A program made the translations under genes and the position numbers. Of a stretch of 6,357 bases of DNA, positions 1-5,778 are shown in pieces. The stretch lies in contig CALGTV010000043.1 in NCBI GenBank assembly GCA_937902395.1, forward strand, positions 1-6,357. The letters run 5' to 3'. Positions within the stretch are counted from its first letter, which is position 1, and every line of letters starts with the position of its first letter. The stretch is from an uncultured Ruminococcus sp. (GTDB lineage Bacteria; Bacillota; Clostridia; Oscillospirales; Ruminococcaceae). The notes under the pieces are model-generated. The model was not told the origin of the DNA and did not search any database. It saw nothing but the letters and a program-made list of their open reading frames with translations.

Positions 1-67
1 TCCCCGCCGCTGTCTCTGGACTCTGCTAAAGGGCTTCGCCCTTTAGAATCCCATTTTTTATAGTTTT
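1..67. repeat. Intergenic repeat element with hairpin, left copy
   Basis: This non-coding stretch contains a small perfect hairpin: CTAAAGGGC (26-34), loop TTC, GCCCTTTAG (38-46). It is followed by AATCCCAT and a T-rich, then A/T-rich tail. Positions 36-67 match the reverse complement of 6324-6357 with one substitution and a roughly 2-nt length difference in the T-run. The element therefore occurs at both ends of the window in opposite orientation. The hairpin does not sit directly after a gene seen here. It could be a dispersed intergenic repeat or the 3' end of a longer element that starts left of the window. The identity of the family is unknown to me. Confidence 0.6.
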
Positions 68-77
68 ATCAACAATC

Positions 78-116
78 AAAATCGGTCATTTCAAAAAATA
101 TGAAATGACCGATTTT
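78..116 (-). terminator. Rho-independent terminator of the AI-2E-family gene, possibly bidirectional
   Basis: This is a perfect 16-bp inverted repeat: 78-93 (AAAATCGGTCATTTCA) and 101-116, with a 7-nt loop. It begins one base past the stop codon of the minus-strand gene. Read on the minus strand, the GC-containing core is followed by TTTTGATTGTTG. On the plus strand the core is followed by TTTTATTATTTTT, so the hairpin could also stop transcription entering from the left. Confidence 0.75.
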
Positions 117-117
117 A

Positions 118-1383
118 TTATTTTTCTGTTTTTTCTTCAGTTTTCGCAACTGCTTTCTTTTCAGGTTTCTTTTCCGTTTCCTTCACAGGCTTATCAACCG
201 CATATTCCGGCAAATAATCTTCTGTTTCAGTAGAAAGGCTTTTATTTTCAAGAAGATATTCTATAAATTCCTTGAGAAGTGAATACAGCACCGCAAATAC
301 AGGCACTCCCAACAGCATACCTGCAAATCCGAACAATCCACCGCCCACAAGAATAGAAAACAGCACCCAGAAAGCCGATATACCCGTAGTTTGTCCCAGA
401 ATCTTCGGACCGATTACATTTCCGTCAAGCTGCTGAATTATAAGTATGAGGATAAGGAAAGGGATTACCTGCTTTGGTGCGGCTACAAGCAACAGCAAAG
501 CACTTGGTATCGCACCGATGAAAGGTCCGAAAAACGGTATAACATTTGTAACCCCGACAATTACCGAAATAAGAACAATAAAGTCAAATTTCATAATCGT
601 CATGCATACAAAGCACAGACAGCCAATAATTATTGAATCCACAATTTTCCCCGATATAAAGCCACTTATGGAGCTGTTCGTCTGAGCACATACTCTCAAT
701 GTAGTGGTTGCACATTTTTTCGGAAGAATACCACAAACAAGCTTTTTCATCTGTGCCTGAAAATGCTCTTTGCCATAAAGAAGATATACCGCAACAATAA
801 TACCAATCAGAATATCTTTAACAGCCACAATAAAGCTCAGGGTACTGTCAGTTATTTTCTTCATAATATCGCCCACTTTTGGAACGATATTGTTTGCAAA
901 TTCTACAAGTGCTTTTTCGATATTATCAACCTGGTCACTTACAACAGTCAGCACCTCAGGATATTTCACAAGAAGTGAATCAATCCATTTTTCAAAGTTA
1001 TTGATATATGTACTGAAATTATTGATAATTGTAGTTATACTCTCAATAACCTGCGGCAAAATTATAGCTAACAACGCTGAAATTACCGCAAGAAATACAA
1101 TCATTGCCAGAAACAAGGATATTATTCTTGTCAGTCTGAAATGGGGCTTATTTTTTTCTATTACTCTTTTCGCCCGTTTTTCTATCCACTTCATTATGGG
1201 ATTTACAAGATAGGCAATTACAATTCCCCATATTATCGGCGAAAGAATATGAGTCAACTTTTGTATGAAATCACCTATTGCAGTAAAATTGAACAGTATT
1301 CCATATACAAATATGCAGGCTGTGAAAGTAAGTACAGTATATACAGAAATTGTTGTATATTTTGAATTCCAGTTTATTTTCAT
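118..1383 (-). CDS. AI-2E family (PerM/YtvI-like) polytopic membrane transporter
   Basis: This is a 421-residue integral membrane protein of the AI-2E/PerM family. Hydrophobic segments lie at about residues 15-35, 45-62, 86-110, 183-203, 245-300, 306-319 and 335-375. A soluble, amphipathic stretch at about 111-180 follows the third segment, as is usual for the family. Recognisable family motifs are the GVTNVIPFFGPFIGAIPSA region (277-295) and DGNVIGPKILG (320-330). Length is normal apart from a charged Lys/Glu-rich C-terminal tail (about 397-421), predicted to be cytoplasmic and disordered. The start has an AAGGGGTGA ribosome binding site (1388-1396) four bases upstream. The family name comes from an E. 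coli protein linked to autoinducer-2 export. Other members are ion antiporters or permeases, and many are uncharacterised, so the substrate cannot be assigned. It is a single gene, divergent from its right neighbour. The family call is secure and the function is not. Confidence 0.93.
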   Translation of the reverse strand: MKINWNSKYTTISVYTVLTFTACIFVYGILFNFTAIGDFIQKLTHILSPIIWGIVIAYLVNPIMKWIEKRAKRVIEKNKPHFRLTRIISLFLAMIVFLAVISALLAIILPQVIESITTIINNFSTYINNFEKWIDSLLVKYPEVLTVVSDQVDNIEKALVEFANNIVPKVGDIMKKITDSTLSFIVAVKDILIGIIVAVYLLYGKEHFQAQMKKLVCGILPKKCATTTLRVCAQTNSSISGFISGKIVDSIIIGCLCFVCMTIMKFDFIVLISVIVGVTNVIPFFGPFIGAIPSALLLLVAAPKQVIPFLILILIIQQLDGNVIGPKILGQTTGISAFWVLFSILVGGGLFGFAGMLLGVPVFAVLYSLLKEFIEYLLENKSLSTETEDYLPEYAVDKPVKETEKKPEKKAVAKTEEKTEK

Positions 1384-1410
1384 TGCTTCACCCCTTTTTA
1401 TTATACATAT

Positions 1411-1439
1411 ATTATATCACTTTTTAAGACATATTGCAA
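1411..1439 (-). promoter_or_regulatory. SigA-type promoter for the AI-2E-family gene
   Basis: On the minus strand there is a consensus -10, TATAAT (1411-1416). A partial -35, TTGCAA (1434-1439, four of six consensus bases), lies 17 nt away. The predicted start is near 1404, giving a leader of about 20 nt. The -10 is convincing; the -35 is weaker. A second TATAAT at 1400-1405 lies too close to the gene to be preferred. Confidence 0.6.
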
Positions 1440-1479
1440 GTTCAATTATTGCTTTCTTTATTACCAATAAATTCAACTA

Positions 1480-1508
1480 TTGACAATTAAATTGAAATAC
1501 TGTATAAT
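1480..1508 (+). promoter_or_regulatory. Consensus SigA promoter for the DUF6311-like gene
   Basis: A perfect -35 TTGACA (1480-1485) and a perfect -10 TATAAT (1503-1508) are separated by 17 nt. The expected start is near 1515, giving a leader of about 42 nt before the AGGAGG ribosome binding site (1544-1549). It is divergent from the minus-strand promoter at 1411-1439, so the 173-bp intergenic region carries both. No operator-like palindrome is obvious between them. Confidence 0.85.
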
Positions 1509-1556
1509 AGATAAGGTTTTTATCAGGAATATTATTGAATATCAGGAGGCATAGAA

Positions 1557-3224
1557 ATGGAATCCATTTCCAACAAAAAAACAAATTTTTTTATAGTGCC
1601 GATTATCAGCGCAGTTATGGGAATAATCCTGTTTTGTTTAATTTACGGAATAAGAATAATAGACCCGACATACACTGAATGGATAATCAGTAAAAGCGGA
1701 GACCTTGTACAGCATTATCTTGGTTGGGCATATTACAGAAACAGCCCATGGACTTTCCCCTTAGGATTAATCGAGGGGCTTACGATGCCTGATAAAGTAT
1801 CATGTATATACACCGACAGCATACCTTTATTTGCAGTATTTTTTAAAATTTTATCTCCGATTCTGCCCGAATCCTTTCAATATGCAGGAATATGGGGAGT
1901 TTTCAGCTTTGCAATGCAAGGATTCTTTTCTGCGATTTTATTGCAAAGGTTCATTAAAAATCCATTTTTCTGCCTGACTGCAAGTATTTGCTATATTGTA
2001 ACTCCCACAATACTTCAGCGTTTGTATGGTCATGATTCTCTTTCTGCTCACTGGCTGATAATCATTGCGCTTATTTTATGGGTATATCAGGAGCGCCAGT
2101 GGAAACATAGAGCTACTCCCGTTGTGCTGTGGGCAATAGTTGCAGGAATTGCGCCGCTGATTCATATGTATCTTATGGCAATGGTCTATGTTGTAATGGC
2201 AGGCTCATTTTTAACATATATATTAAAAAATAAAAAAATAAGATATGTACTGATTTGCGGCTCCGTTTCCGTTATCTGTTCATTGGCTGCAATGTTCTCA
2301 TTCGGAGCGTTTTACGATAAAGGCGGTTATACCGACGGTGGCCTTGGTATATACAGCTCAAATCTGAATACCTTTATAAATCCGATGAAAAACAGTGCAT
2401 TCTTAAATGGTATGAAAACTCTTGACGGACAGGGAGAGGGCTTCGGATATTTAGGCTTAGGTATAATAATAGCAGGTATTATTGCACTGTGTACATCTGT
2501 ATACTTTTTATTCAAAAATAAAAACATATCAGAATTTGCCAAAAAACACAAGGCTTACATCATAGGCGGATTTTTTATTTTTATTGCAGCTTTTATTCTT
2601 GCAATCAGCCCCGTTATAACATTTAACGACAGCGTAATATTTTCAATTAAATATCCTCAAATTATAATATCAGCATTATCAGTATTCCGCGCATCAGGCA
2701 GATTTATATGGATATGCGACTATTTAATATATACTGTTATATTTGTAGTTCTCTCAAAAATAAATTGGAAAAAAATTTCATGCATAATTGTACTTGCTGT
2801 TTCAGCGATACAAATGGCAGATTTATCAAAAATGATACAAAAAGAAAATAAATCATATTTCAAAAAAACAGAATACACATCGCCGTTATATTCAGAAAAA
2901 TGGCAGGAAATTCTGAACGGAGTATCCGAAATCCGATATGTTCCTCTCCCTATTGACCACAGAATCAACTATGACCAATACATGCTGTTAGGAGTATATG
3001 CAAGCGAAAATAATATAAAAATGAGCAGTTTTTATTGCGCAAGAGAAAACTACGAAGCTATGGCTGAATATTCCGAAAGCGCCCTGTTGGAATTAGAAAA
3101 TGGCAATGGACAGGAAAATGTGCTGTATGTATTTTTCGATGAAAACCGAATCCCCAAAAATGTTGAAAATCTTGAAATCTATGAAATGAACGGCATTACA
3201 GCAGGCAGATTAACAAACAAATGA
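1557..3224 (+). CDS. DUF6311-like multi-pass membrane protein, possible GT-C-type glycosyltransferase
   Basis: This is a 555-residue polytopic membrane protein. Hydrophobic segments fall at about residues 10-32, 84-102, 110-130, 136-152, 163-177, 187-222, 228-252, 300-320, 334-352, 384-400 and 405-420. A C-terminal soluble domain follows (about 425-555). I recognise the pattern of the uncharacterised DUF6311 family: SGDLVQHYLGWAYYRNSPW (47-65), YTDSIPLFAVFFKILSP (85-101), YGHDSLSAHW (157-166) and SVFRASGRFIW (375-385). The early acidic residue in a non-membrane loop (GDLVQHY) and the overall architecture resemble GT-C glycosyltransferases that use lipid-linked sugars. That is inference and no substrate can be named. 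The start has AGGAGG seven bases upstream. The gene has its own consensus promoter and terminator and appears monocistronic. By eye it is more A/T-rich than the downstream que genes. The family call comes from memory of conserved motifs, not a search. Confidence 0.8.
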   Translation: MESISNKKTNFFIVPIISAVMGIILFCLIYGIRIIDPTYTEWIISKSGDLVQHYLGWAYYRNSPWTFPLGLIEGLTMPDKVSCIYTDSIPLFAVFFKILSPILPESFQYAGIWGVFSFAMQGFFSAILLQRFIKNPFFCLTASICYIVTPTILQRLYGHDSLSAHWLIIIALILWVYQERQWKHRATPVVLWAIVAGIAPLIHMYLMAMVYVVMAGSFLTYILKNKKIRYVLICGSVSVICSLAAMFSFGAFYDKGGYTDGGLGIYSSNLNTFINPMKNSAFLNGMKTLDGQGEGFGYLGLGIIIAGIIALCTSVYFLFKNKNISEFAKKHKAYIIGGFFIFIAAFILAISPVITFNDSVIFSIKYPQIIISALSVFRASGRFIWICDYLIYTVIFVVLSKINWKKISCIIVLAVSAIQMADLSKMIQKENKSYFKKTEYTSPLYSEKWQEILNGVSEIRYVPLPIDHRINYDQYMLLGVYASENNIKMSSFYCARENYEAMAEYSESALLELENGNGQENVLYVFFDENRIPKNVENLEIYEMNGITAGRLTNK

Positions 3225-3240
3225 TATTGCAGCCTATAAA

Positions 3241-3279
3241 TGCGGTATAACATGAAATTCATGTTATACTGCATTTTTT
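3241..3279 (+). terminator. Strong intrinsic terminator after the DUF6311-like gene
   Basis: The arms are TGCGGTATAACATGAA (3241-3256) and TTCATGTTATACTGCA (3258-3273), complementary throughout with one G-U pair. In practice the loop would be the central GAAATTC. Six Ts follow (3274-3279). It lies 16 nt past the stop codon and immediately before the que operon promoter, insulating the two units. Confidence 0.9.
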
Positions 3280-3280
3280 G

Positions 3281-3309
3281 TTGACAAGCAACGTATTATA
3301 TGCTATAAT
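3281..3309 (+). promoter_or_regulatory. Consensus SigA promoter of the preQ1 biosynthesis operon
   Basis: The -35 TTGACA (3281-3286) and the -10 TATAAT (3304-3309) are both perfect, with a 17-nt spacer. An extended -10 TG lies at 3301-3302. The predicted start is near 3315-3317, so the RNA begins just before the riboswitch aptamer, with a leader of about 104 nt to queD. Such a strong promoter suggests that expression is set mainly by the attenuator downstream. Confidence 0.9.
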
Positions 3310-3322
3310 ATGTAAAGCAGAA

Positions 3323-3362
3323 AGACAGTTCACGGCTTATACCTGTCTCAAAAGAAAACCGT
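3323..3362 (+). ncRNA. PreQ1 class I riboswitch aptamer
   Basis: The sequence folds as the compact H-type pseudoknot of preQ1-I riboswitches. P1 is AGACAG (3323-3328) with CTGTCT (3343-3348). L1 is TTC (3329-3331), as in the Bacillus subtilis queC aptamer. P2 is ACGG (3332-3335) with CCGT (3359-3362), extendable by C3331-G3363. L2 is CTTATAC (3336-3342). The A-rich L3 (3349-3358) is expected to dock in the P1 minor groove. C3342, directly before the 3' strand of P1, occupies the place of the ligand-pairing cytosine (C17 in the B. subtilis aptamer). L2 is one nucleotide longer than in B. subtilis. The position upstream of queD-queE-folE-queC-queF fits feedback by the end product preQ1. Folding and context agree; the match was made by eye. 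Confidence 0.9.
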
Positions 3363-3367
3363 GTAGT

Positions 3368-3395
3368 GTGTTCTGCGTGTCAGAACACTTTTTTT
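3368..3395 (+). terminator. Intrinsic terminator forming the riboswitch expression platform
   Basis: The stem is GTGTTCTG (3368-3375) with CAGAACAC (3381-3388), loop CGTGT, followed by seven Ts (3389-3395). It starts five bases after the aptamer P2 and ends 24 bases before the queD start, so read-through is needed for operon expression. This is the layout of a transcriptional OFF switch: preQ1-bound pseudoknot, then termination. The ribosome binding site GGAGGA (3408-3413) lies outside both structures, which argues against translational control. Confidence 0.9.
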
Positions 3396-3419
3396 ATGTC
3401 TGTAATCGGAGGAATTTAA

Positions 3420-3839
3420 ATGTATAAATTAACAGCAAATGCCGCCTTTGATTCCGCGCATTTTCTAAGCGGCTATAACGGCAAATGTGCAAATATCCAC
3501 GGTCATCGGTGGACAGTGGAAGTGACTATATGCGGAGATAGTCTACAGGATTCAGGCGAAAAGCGCGGTATGCTTATAGATTTCGGCGATTTGAAAAAAG
3601 CCGTCCGCGACCTTTCAGAAAGCTTTGACCATACCCTTATCTATGAAAAAGACAGCCTGAAAGCGTCCACACTTGAAGCGCTAAAAGCGGAAAATTTCAG
3701 TCTTACAGAAGTCTCTTTTCGTCCCACAGCTGAAAACTTTGCAAAGCATTTTTATGAACTGCTGGCTTTTCAGGGACTTCCCGTATGCACAGTAACAGTA
3801 TACGAAACTCCCGACAACTGCGCAACCTATGAAGTTTGA
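3420..3839 (+). CDS. queD: 6-carboxy-5,6,7,8-tetrahydropterin synthase QueD
   Basis: QueD converts 7,8-dihydroneopterin triphosphate, the FolE product, to 6-carboxy-5,6,7,8-tetrahydropterin, an early cytoplasmic step towards queuosine. The 139-residue protein has the normal family length and belongs to the PTPS/QueD fold. Expected zinc ligands are His14 (SAH), His27 and His29. Cys23 in the CxxxHxH arrangement (CANIHGH, 23-29) marks the QueD-type catalytic cysteine. Asp70-His71 supply the other catalytic pair. MLIDFGDLK (51-59), PTAEN (102-106) and the late Glu129 of the ET motif, which binds the pterin, are also present. The start ATG has GGAGGA six bases upstream. It is the first gene of the operon, directly behind the preQ1 riboswitch terminator, and queE follows after 16 bases. 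A eukaryote-like PTPS role is unlikely given the cysteine spacing and context. Confidence 0.96.
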   Translation: MYKLTANAAFDSAHFLSGYNGKCANIHGHRWTVEVTICGDSLQDSGEKRGMLIDFGDLKKAVRDLSESFDHTLIYEKDSLKASTLEALKAENFSLTEVSFRPTAENFAKHFYELLAFQGLPVCTVTVYETPDNCATYEV

Positions 3840-3855
3840 ATAATGGAGGAAAGGT

Positions 3856-4518
3856 ATGATTTATCCCGTAGCGGAAAGATTTGTAAGTATTAACGGCGAG
3901 GGCAGAAAAGCAGGCGAACTGGCTGTATTCATCCGTTTCAGAAAATGCAACCTCAACTGTTCCTATTGCGATACAAAATGGGCAAATACTGAGGATTACC
4001 CTGCTGAAATGCTGTCAGCAGAGCAGATAGCAGGCTATGTCTACGGCACAGGAGTGAAAAACGTCACTCTGACAGGCGGCGAGCCGCTTTTACAGGAAAA
4101 TCTGGGCGAATTGATAGATATACTCATGGAACAAGGCAACAATGTGGAAATTGAGACAAACGGAAGTATATCCATTGCGGAACTCAGCCGCAGAGAAAAC
4201 CGTCCCTCATTTACCCTTGACTACAAGCTCCCCGACAGCAATATGGAACGTGCCATGGATTTAGGCAACTATAATTACATCCGCCAAAACGATACTGTTA
4301 AATTTGTTGCCGGAAGCATATCCGACCTTGAAACAGCCGTAAAAATCATTGAAAAATATGAATTGCTGAAAAAATGCAGCGTTTACATCAGCCCCGTTTT
4401 CAACAGAATCAACCCTGCTGATATTGTGGACTTTATGAAGAAAAATAATCTCAACGGAGTAAAATTACAGCTCCAGCTTCACAAGTTTATCTGGAATCCC
4501 GAGGAAAGAGGTGTCTGA
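3856..4518 (+). CDS. queE: 7-carboxy-7-deazaguanine synthase QueE (radical SAM)
   Basis: QueE is a radical S-adenosylmethionine enzyme that rearranges 6-carboxytetrahydropterin into 7-carboxy-7-deazaguanine. The 220-residue protein carries the iron-sulfur motif CX3CX2C (Cys31, Cys35, Cys38), as in the Bacillus-type enzyme, rather than the extended spacing of E. coli. It also has NGEG (13-16) near the N terminus, the SAM-binding GGEPLLQ (74-80), and the ETNGS segment (100-104). The C-terminal QLQLHKFIWNPEERGV (205-220) is typical of the family end. The start is supported by GGAGG (3845-3849) six bases upstream. The stop codon lies one base before the preferred folE ATG, so the two are probably translationally coupled. 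No key residue appears to be missing. Confidence 0.96.
   Translation: MIYPVAERFVSINGEGRKAGELAVFIRFRKCNLNCSYCDTKWANTEDYPAEMLSAEQIAGYVYGTGVKNVTLTGGEPLLQENLGELIDILMEQGNNVEIETNGSISIAELSRRENRPSFTLDYKLPDSNMERAMDLGNYNYIRQNDTVKFVAGSISDLETAVKIIEKYELLKKCSVYISPVFNRINPADIVDFMKKNNLNGVKLQLQLHKFIWNPEERGV
4508..4513 (+). promoter_or_regulatory. Ribosome binding site that decides the folE start
   Basis: GAGGTG ends six bases before the ATG at 4520. This favours that start over the in-frame GTG at 4511, which lies inside this site. The GTG would instead have to use GAGGA at 4501-4505. Confidence 0.6.
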
Positions 4519-4519
4519 A

Positions 4520-5080
4520 ATGGATAAAGAAAAAATTGAATACCATATACGCGGACTTCTCGAAGCTATCGGCGAAAATCCAGACCGCGAGGGGCTTGTG
4601 GAAACTCCCTCACGAGTTGCAGGCATGCTTGCAGAAGTTCTGGAGGGTACGGCTTATACAAATCACGAAATAGCTGAAATGTTCAGTAAAACCTTTACTG
4701 CTGAGGAATCCGACGCAGAAGAAGCCGTGGTTATGAAAGATATAACCGTTTTCAGCTATTGCGAACATCACCTTGCACTTATGTACGATATGACGGTAAA
4801 TGTGGCATATATCCCACATGGACGAGTTCTCGGACTGAGCAAAATTGCCCGTATCTGCGATATGGCGGCAAAGCGCCTGCAATTGCAGGAACGTCTCGGC
4901 AGAGATATTGCGGAGATTATTTCCGAAGCGGCAGGAACTCCCGATGTAGCTGTAAAAATCCTCGGCTCACACAGCTGTATGACCGCAAGAGGCATACGCA
5001 ACGCCTCCGCAAGAACAGAAACAAGAACATATACAGGCAAATTCAAGAGCAACTGTGATTTGCAGAAAATAGTTGATTGA
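4520..5080 (+). CDS. folE: GTP cyclohydrolase I FolE
   Basis: FolE hydrolyses GTP to 7,8-dihydroneopterin triphosphate plus formate. The product feeds both folate and, here, queuosine synthesis. From the ATG at 4520 the protein has 186 residues, close to the family norm. Zinc ligands are visible as Cys81 and His84 in CEHH (81-84) and Cys153 in HSCM. His83 and His151 match the catalytic histidines of the E. coli enzyme (His112, His179). YIPHGRVLGLSKIARI, QERL, and ARGIR after the last cysteine are classic type I signatures. I chose ATG 4520 because GAGGTG lies six bases upstream. The GTG at 4511 would add three residues (MSE), overlap queE by 8 bases, and also aligns well with the Bacillus N terminus, so it remains possible. 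Its place inside the que operon suggests a copy serving preQ1 synthesis. Whether another folE exists in the genome cannot be seen. Confidence 0.95.
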   Translation: MDKEKIEYHIRGLLEAIGENPDREGLVETPSRVAGMLAEVLEGTAYTNHEIAEMFSKTFTAEESDAEEAVVMKDITVFSYCEHHLALMYDMTVNVAYIPHGRVLGLSKIARICDMAAKRLQLQERLGRDIAEIISEAAGTPDVAVKILGSHSCMTARGIRNASARTETRTYTGKFKSNCDLQKIVD

Positions 5081-5085
5081 GGTGG
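5079..5085 (+). promoter_or_regulatory. Ribosome binding site that decides the queC start
   Basis: GAGGTGG overlaps the folE stop codon (5078-5080). Its GAGG core is six bases from the ATG at 5089. An in-frame TTG at 5077 lies upstream of and partly within this site, has no ribosome binding site of its own, and is rejected as the start. Confidence 0.75.
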
Positions 5086-5088
5086 AAT

Positions 5089-5766
5089 ATGAAAGCATTG
5101 GTTTTATTCAGCGGTGGAGTTGACAGCACGACCTGTCTCGGTATCGCTGTAAAGGAATACGGCGCTGAAAATGTAATCGCTCTGTCCATTTACTATGGAC
5201 AGAAGCACGACAAGGAAATTCAGGCAGCGAAGAAAATTGCGGAATACTACGGTGTAACGTGGAAAACCCTTGACCTTACGCTTATTTTTGCGGATTCCGA
5301 CTGTTCCCTTTTAAGCAGTTCAGACAAGGAAATTCCCACGGGAACTTATGCAGAACAGCTTGAACAGGCAGAGGGCAAGCCTGTTTCCACATATGTGCCA
5401 TTCAGAAACGGACTTTTCTTATCATCAGCGGCAAGTATCGCACTTTCCAACGATTGCGGAGTTATATATTACGGCGCACACAGCGACGACGCGGCAGGCA
5501 ATGCCTACCCCGATTGTTCATCGGATTTCAACAATGCCATGAATGAGGCGGTATACATCGGCAGCGGAAATCAGCTTAAAATAATCGCTCCATTTGTGGA
5601 TATGGCGAAAAAGGATATTGTAAAAATCGGCTTGGAAATCGGCGTACCTTACGAACTCACATGGAGCTGCTACGAAGGCGGAGACAAGCCCTGCGGTATA
5701 TGCGGAACTTGCCGTGACAGAATTGCGGCATTTGAAGAAAACGGTGTTACAGACCCGATAATGTAA
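5089..5766 (+). CDS. queC: 7-cyano-7-deazaguanine (preQ0) synthase QueC
   Basis: QueC is an ATP-dependent ligase that converts 7-carboxy-7-deazaguanine and ammonia to preQ0. From ATG 5089 it has 225 residues, normal for the family. The PP-loop SGGVDST (8-14) binds ATP. YGQKH (36-40), FRNG (105-108) and YPDC (140-143) are family motifs. Four cysteines near the C terminus (Cys194, Cys202, Cys205, Cys208) form the structural zinc site. The loop before YPDC reads GAHSDDAAGNA and is two residues longer than the B. subtilis version (GVCETDFSG). This looks like a clade variant rather than damage. The start is eight bases after the folE stop, with the ribosome binding site overlapping that stop, so coupling is likely. 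queF follows after 12 bases. Confidence 0.96.
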   Translation: MKALVLFSGGVDSTTCLGIAVKEYGAENVIALSIYYGQKHDKEIQAAKKIAEYYGVTWKTLDLTLIFADSDCSLLSSSDKEIPTGTYAEQLEQAEGKPVSTYVPFRNGLFLSSAASIALSNDCGVIYYGAHSDDAAGNAYPDCSSDFNNAMNEAVYIGSGNQLKIIAPFVDMAKKDIVKIGLEIGVPYELTWSCYEGGDKPCGICGTCRDRIAAFEENGVTDPIM

Positions 5767-5778
5767 AGGAGAATTATT

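Noticed and set aside
1..67. Insertion sequence or integron end
   Set aside because: No transposase or integrase gene and no target duplication is visible. Only a short repeat with a hairpin can be supported.
118..1383. Quorum-sensing exporter from the name AI-2E
   Set aside because: The family label is broad and many members are not linked to autoinducer-2. No luxS or other signalling gene is present, so no substrate was assigned.
391..1483. Several plus-strand open frames across the AI-2E-family gene
   Set aside because: They lie antisense to a clear membrane-protein gene, have low-complexity translations and lack ribosome binding sites.
2327..2968. Minus-strand open frames inside the DUF6311-like gene
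   Set aside because: No start signals or known motifs; the plus-strand frame is continuous and conserved in character.
3300..3400. PreQ1-II or preQ1-III riboswitch
   Set aside because: Those classes are larger with extra helices. The short H-type pseudoknot with L1 TTC and an A-rich tail fits class I.
4610..5058. Long open frames overlapping folE on both strands
   Set aside because: They have no ribosome binding sites, odd composition and no recognisable motifs, while the folE frame contains all family signatures. They are shadow frames.
5077..5088. TTG start giving QueC four extra residues
   Set aside because: The TTG overlaps the folE stop and the GAGGTGG site that serves the ATG at 5089. 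QueC proteins begin close to the PP-loop, as the ATG gives.
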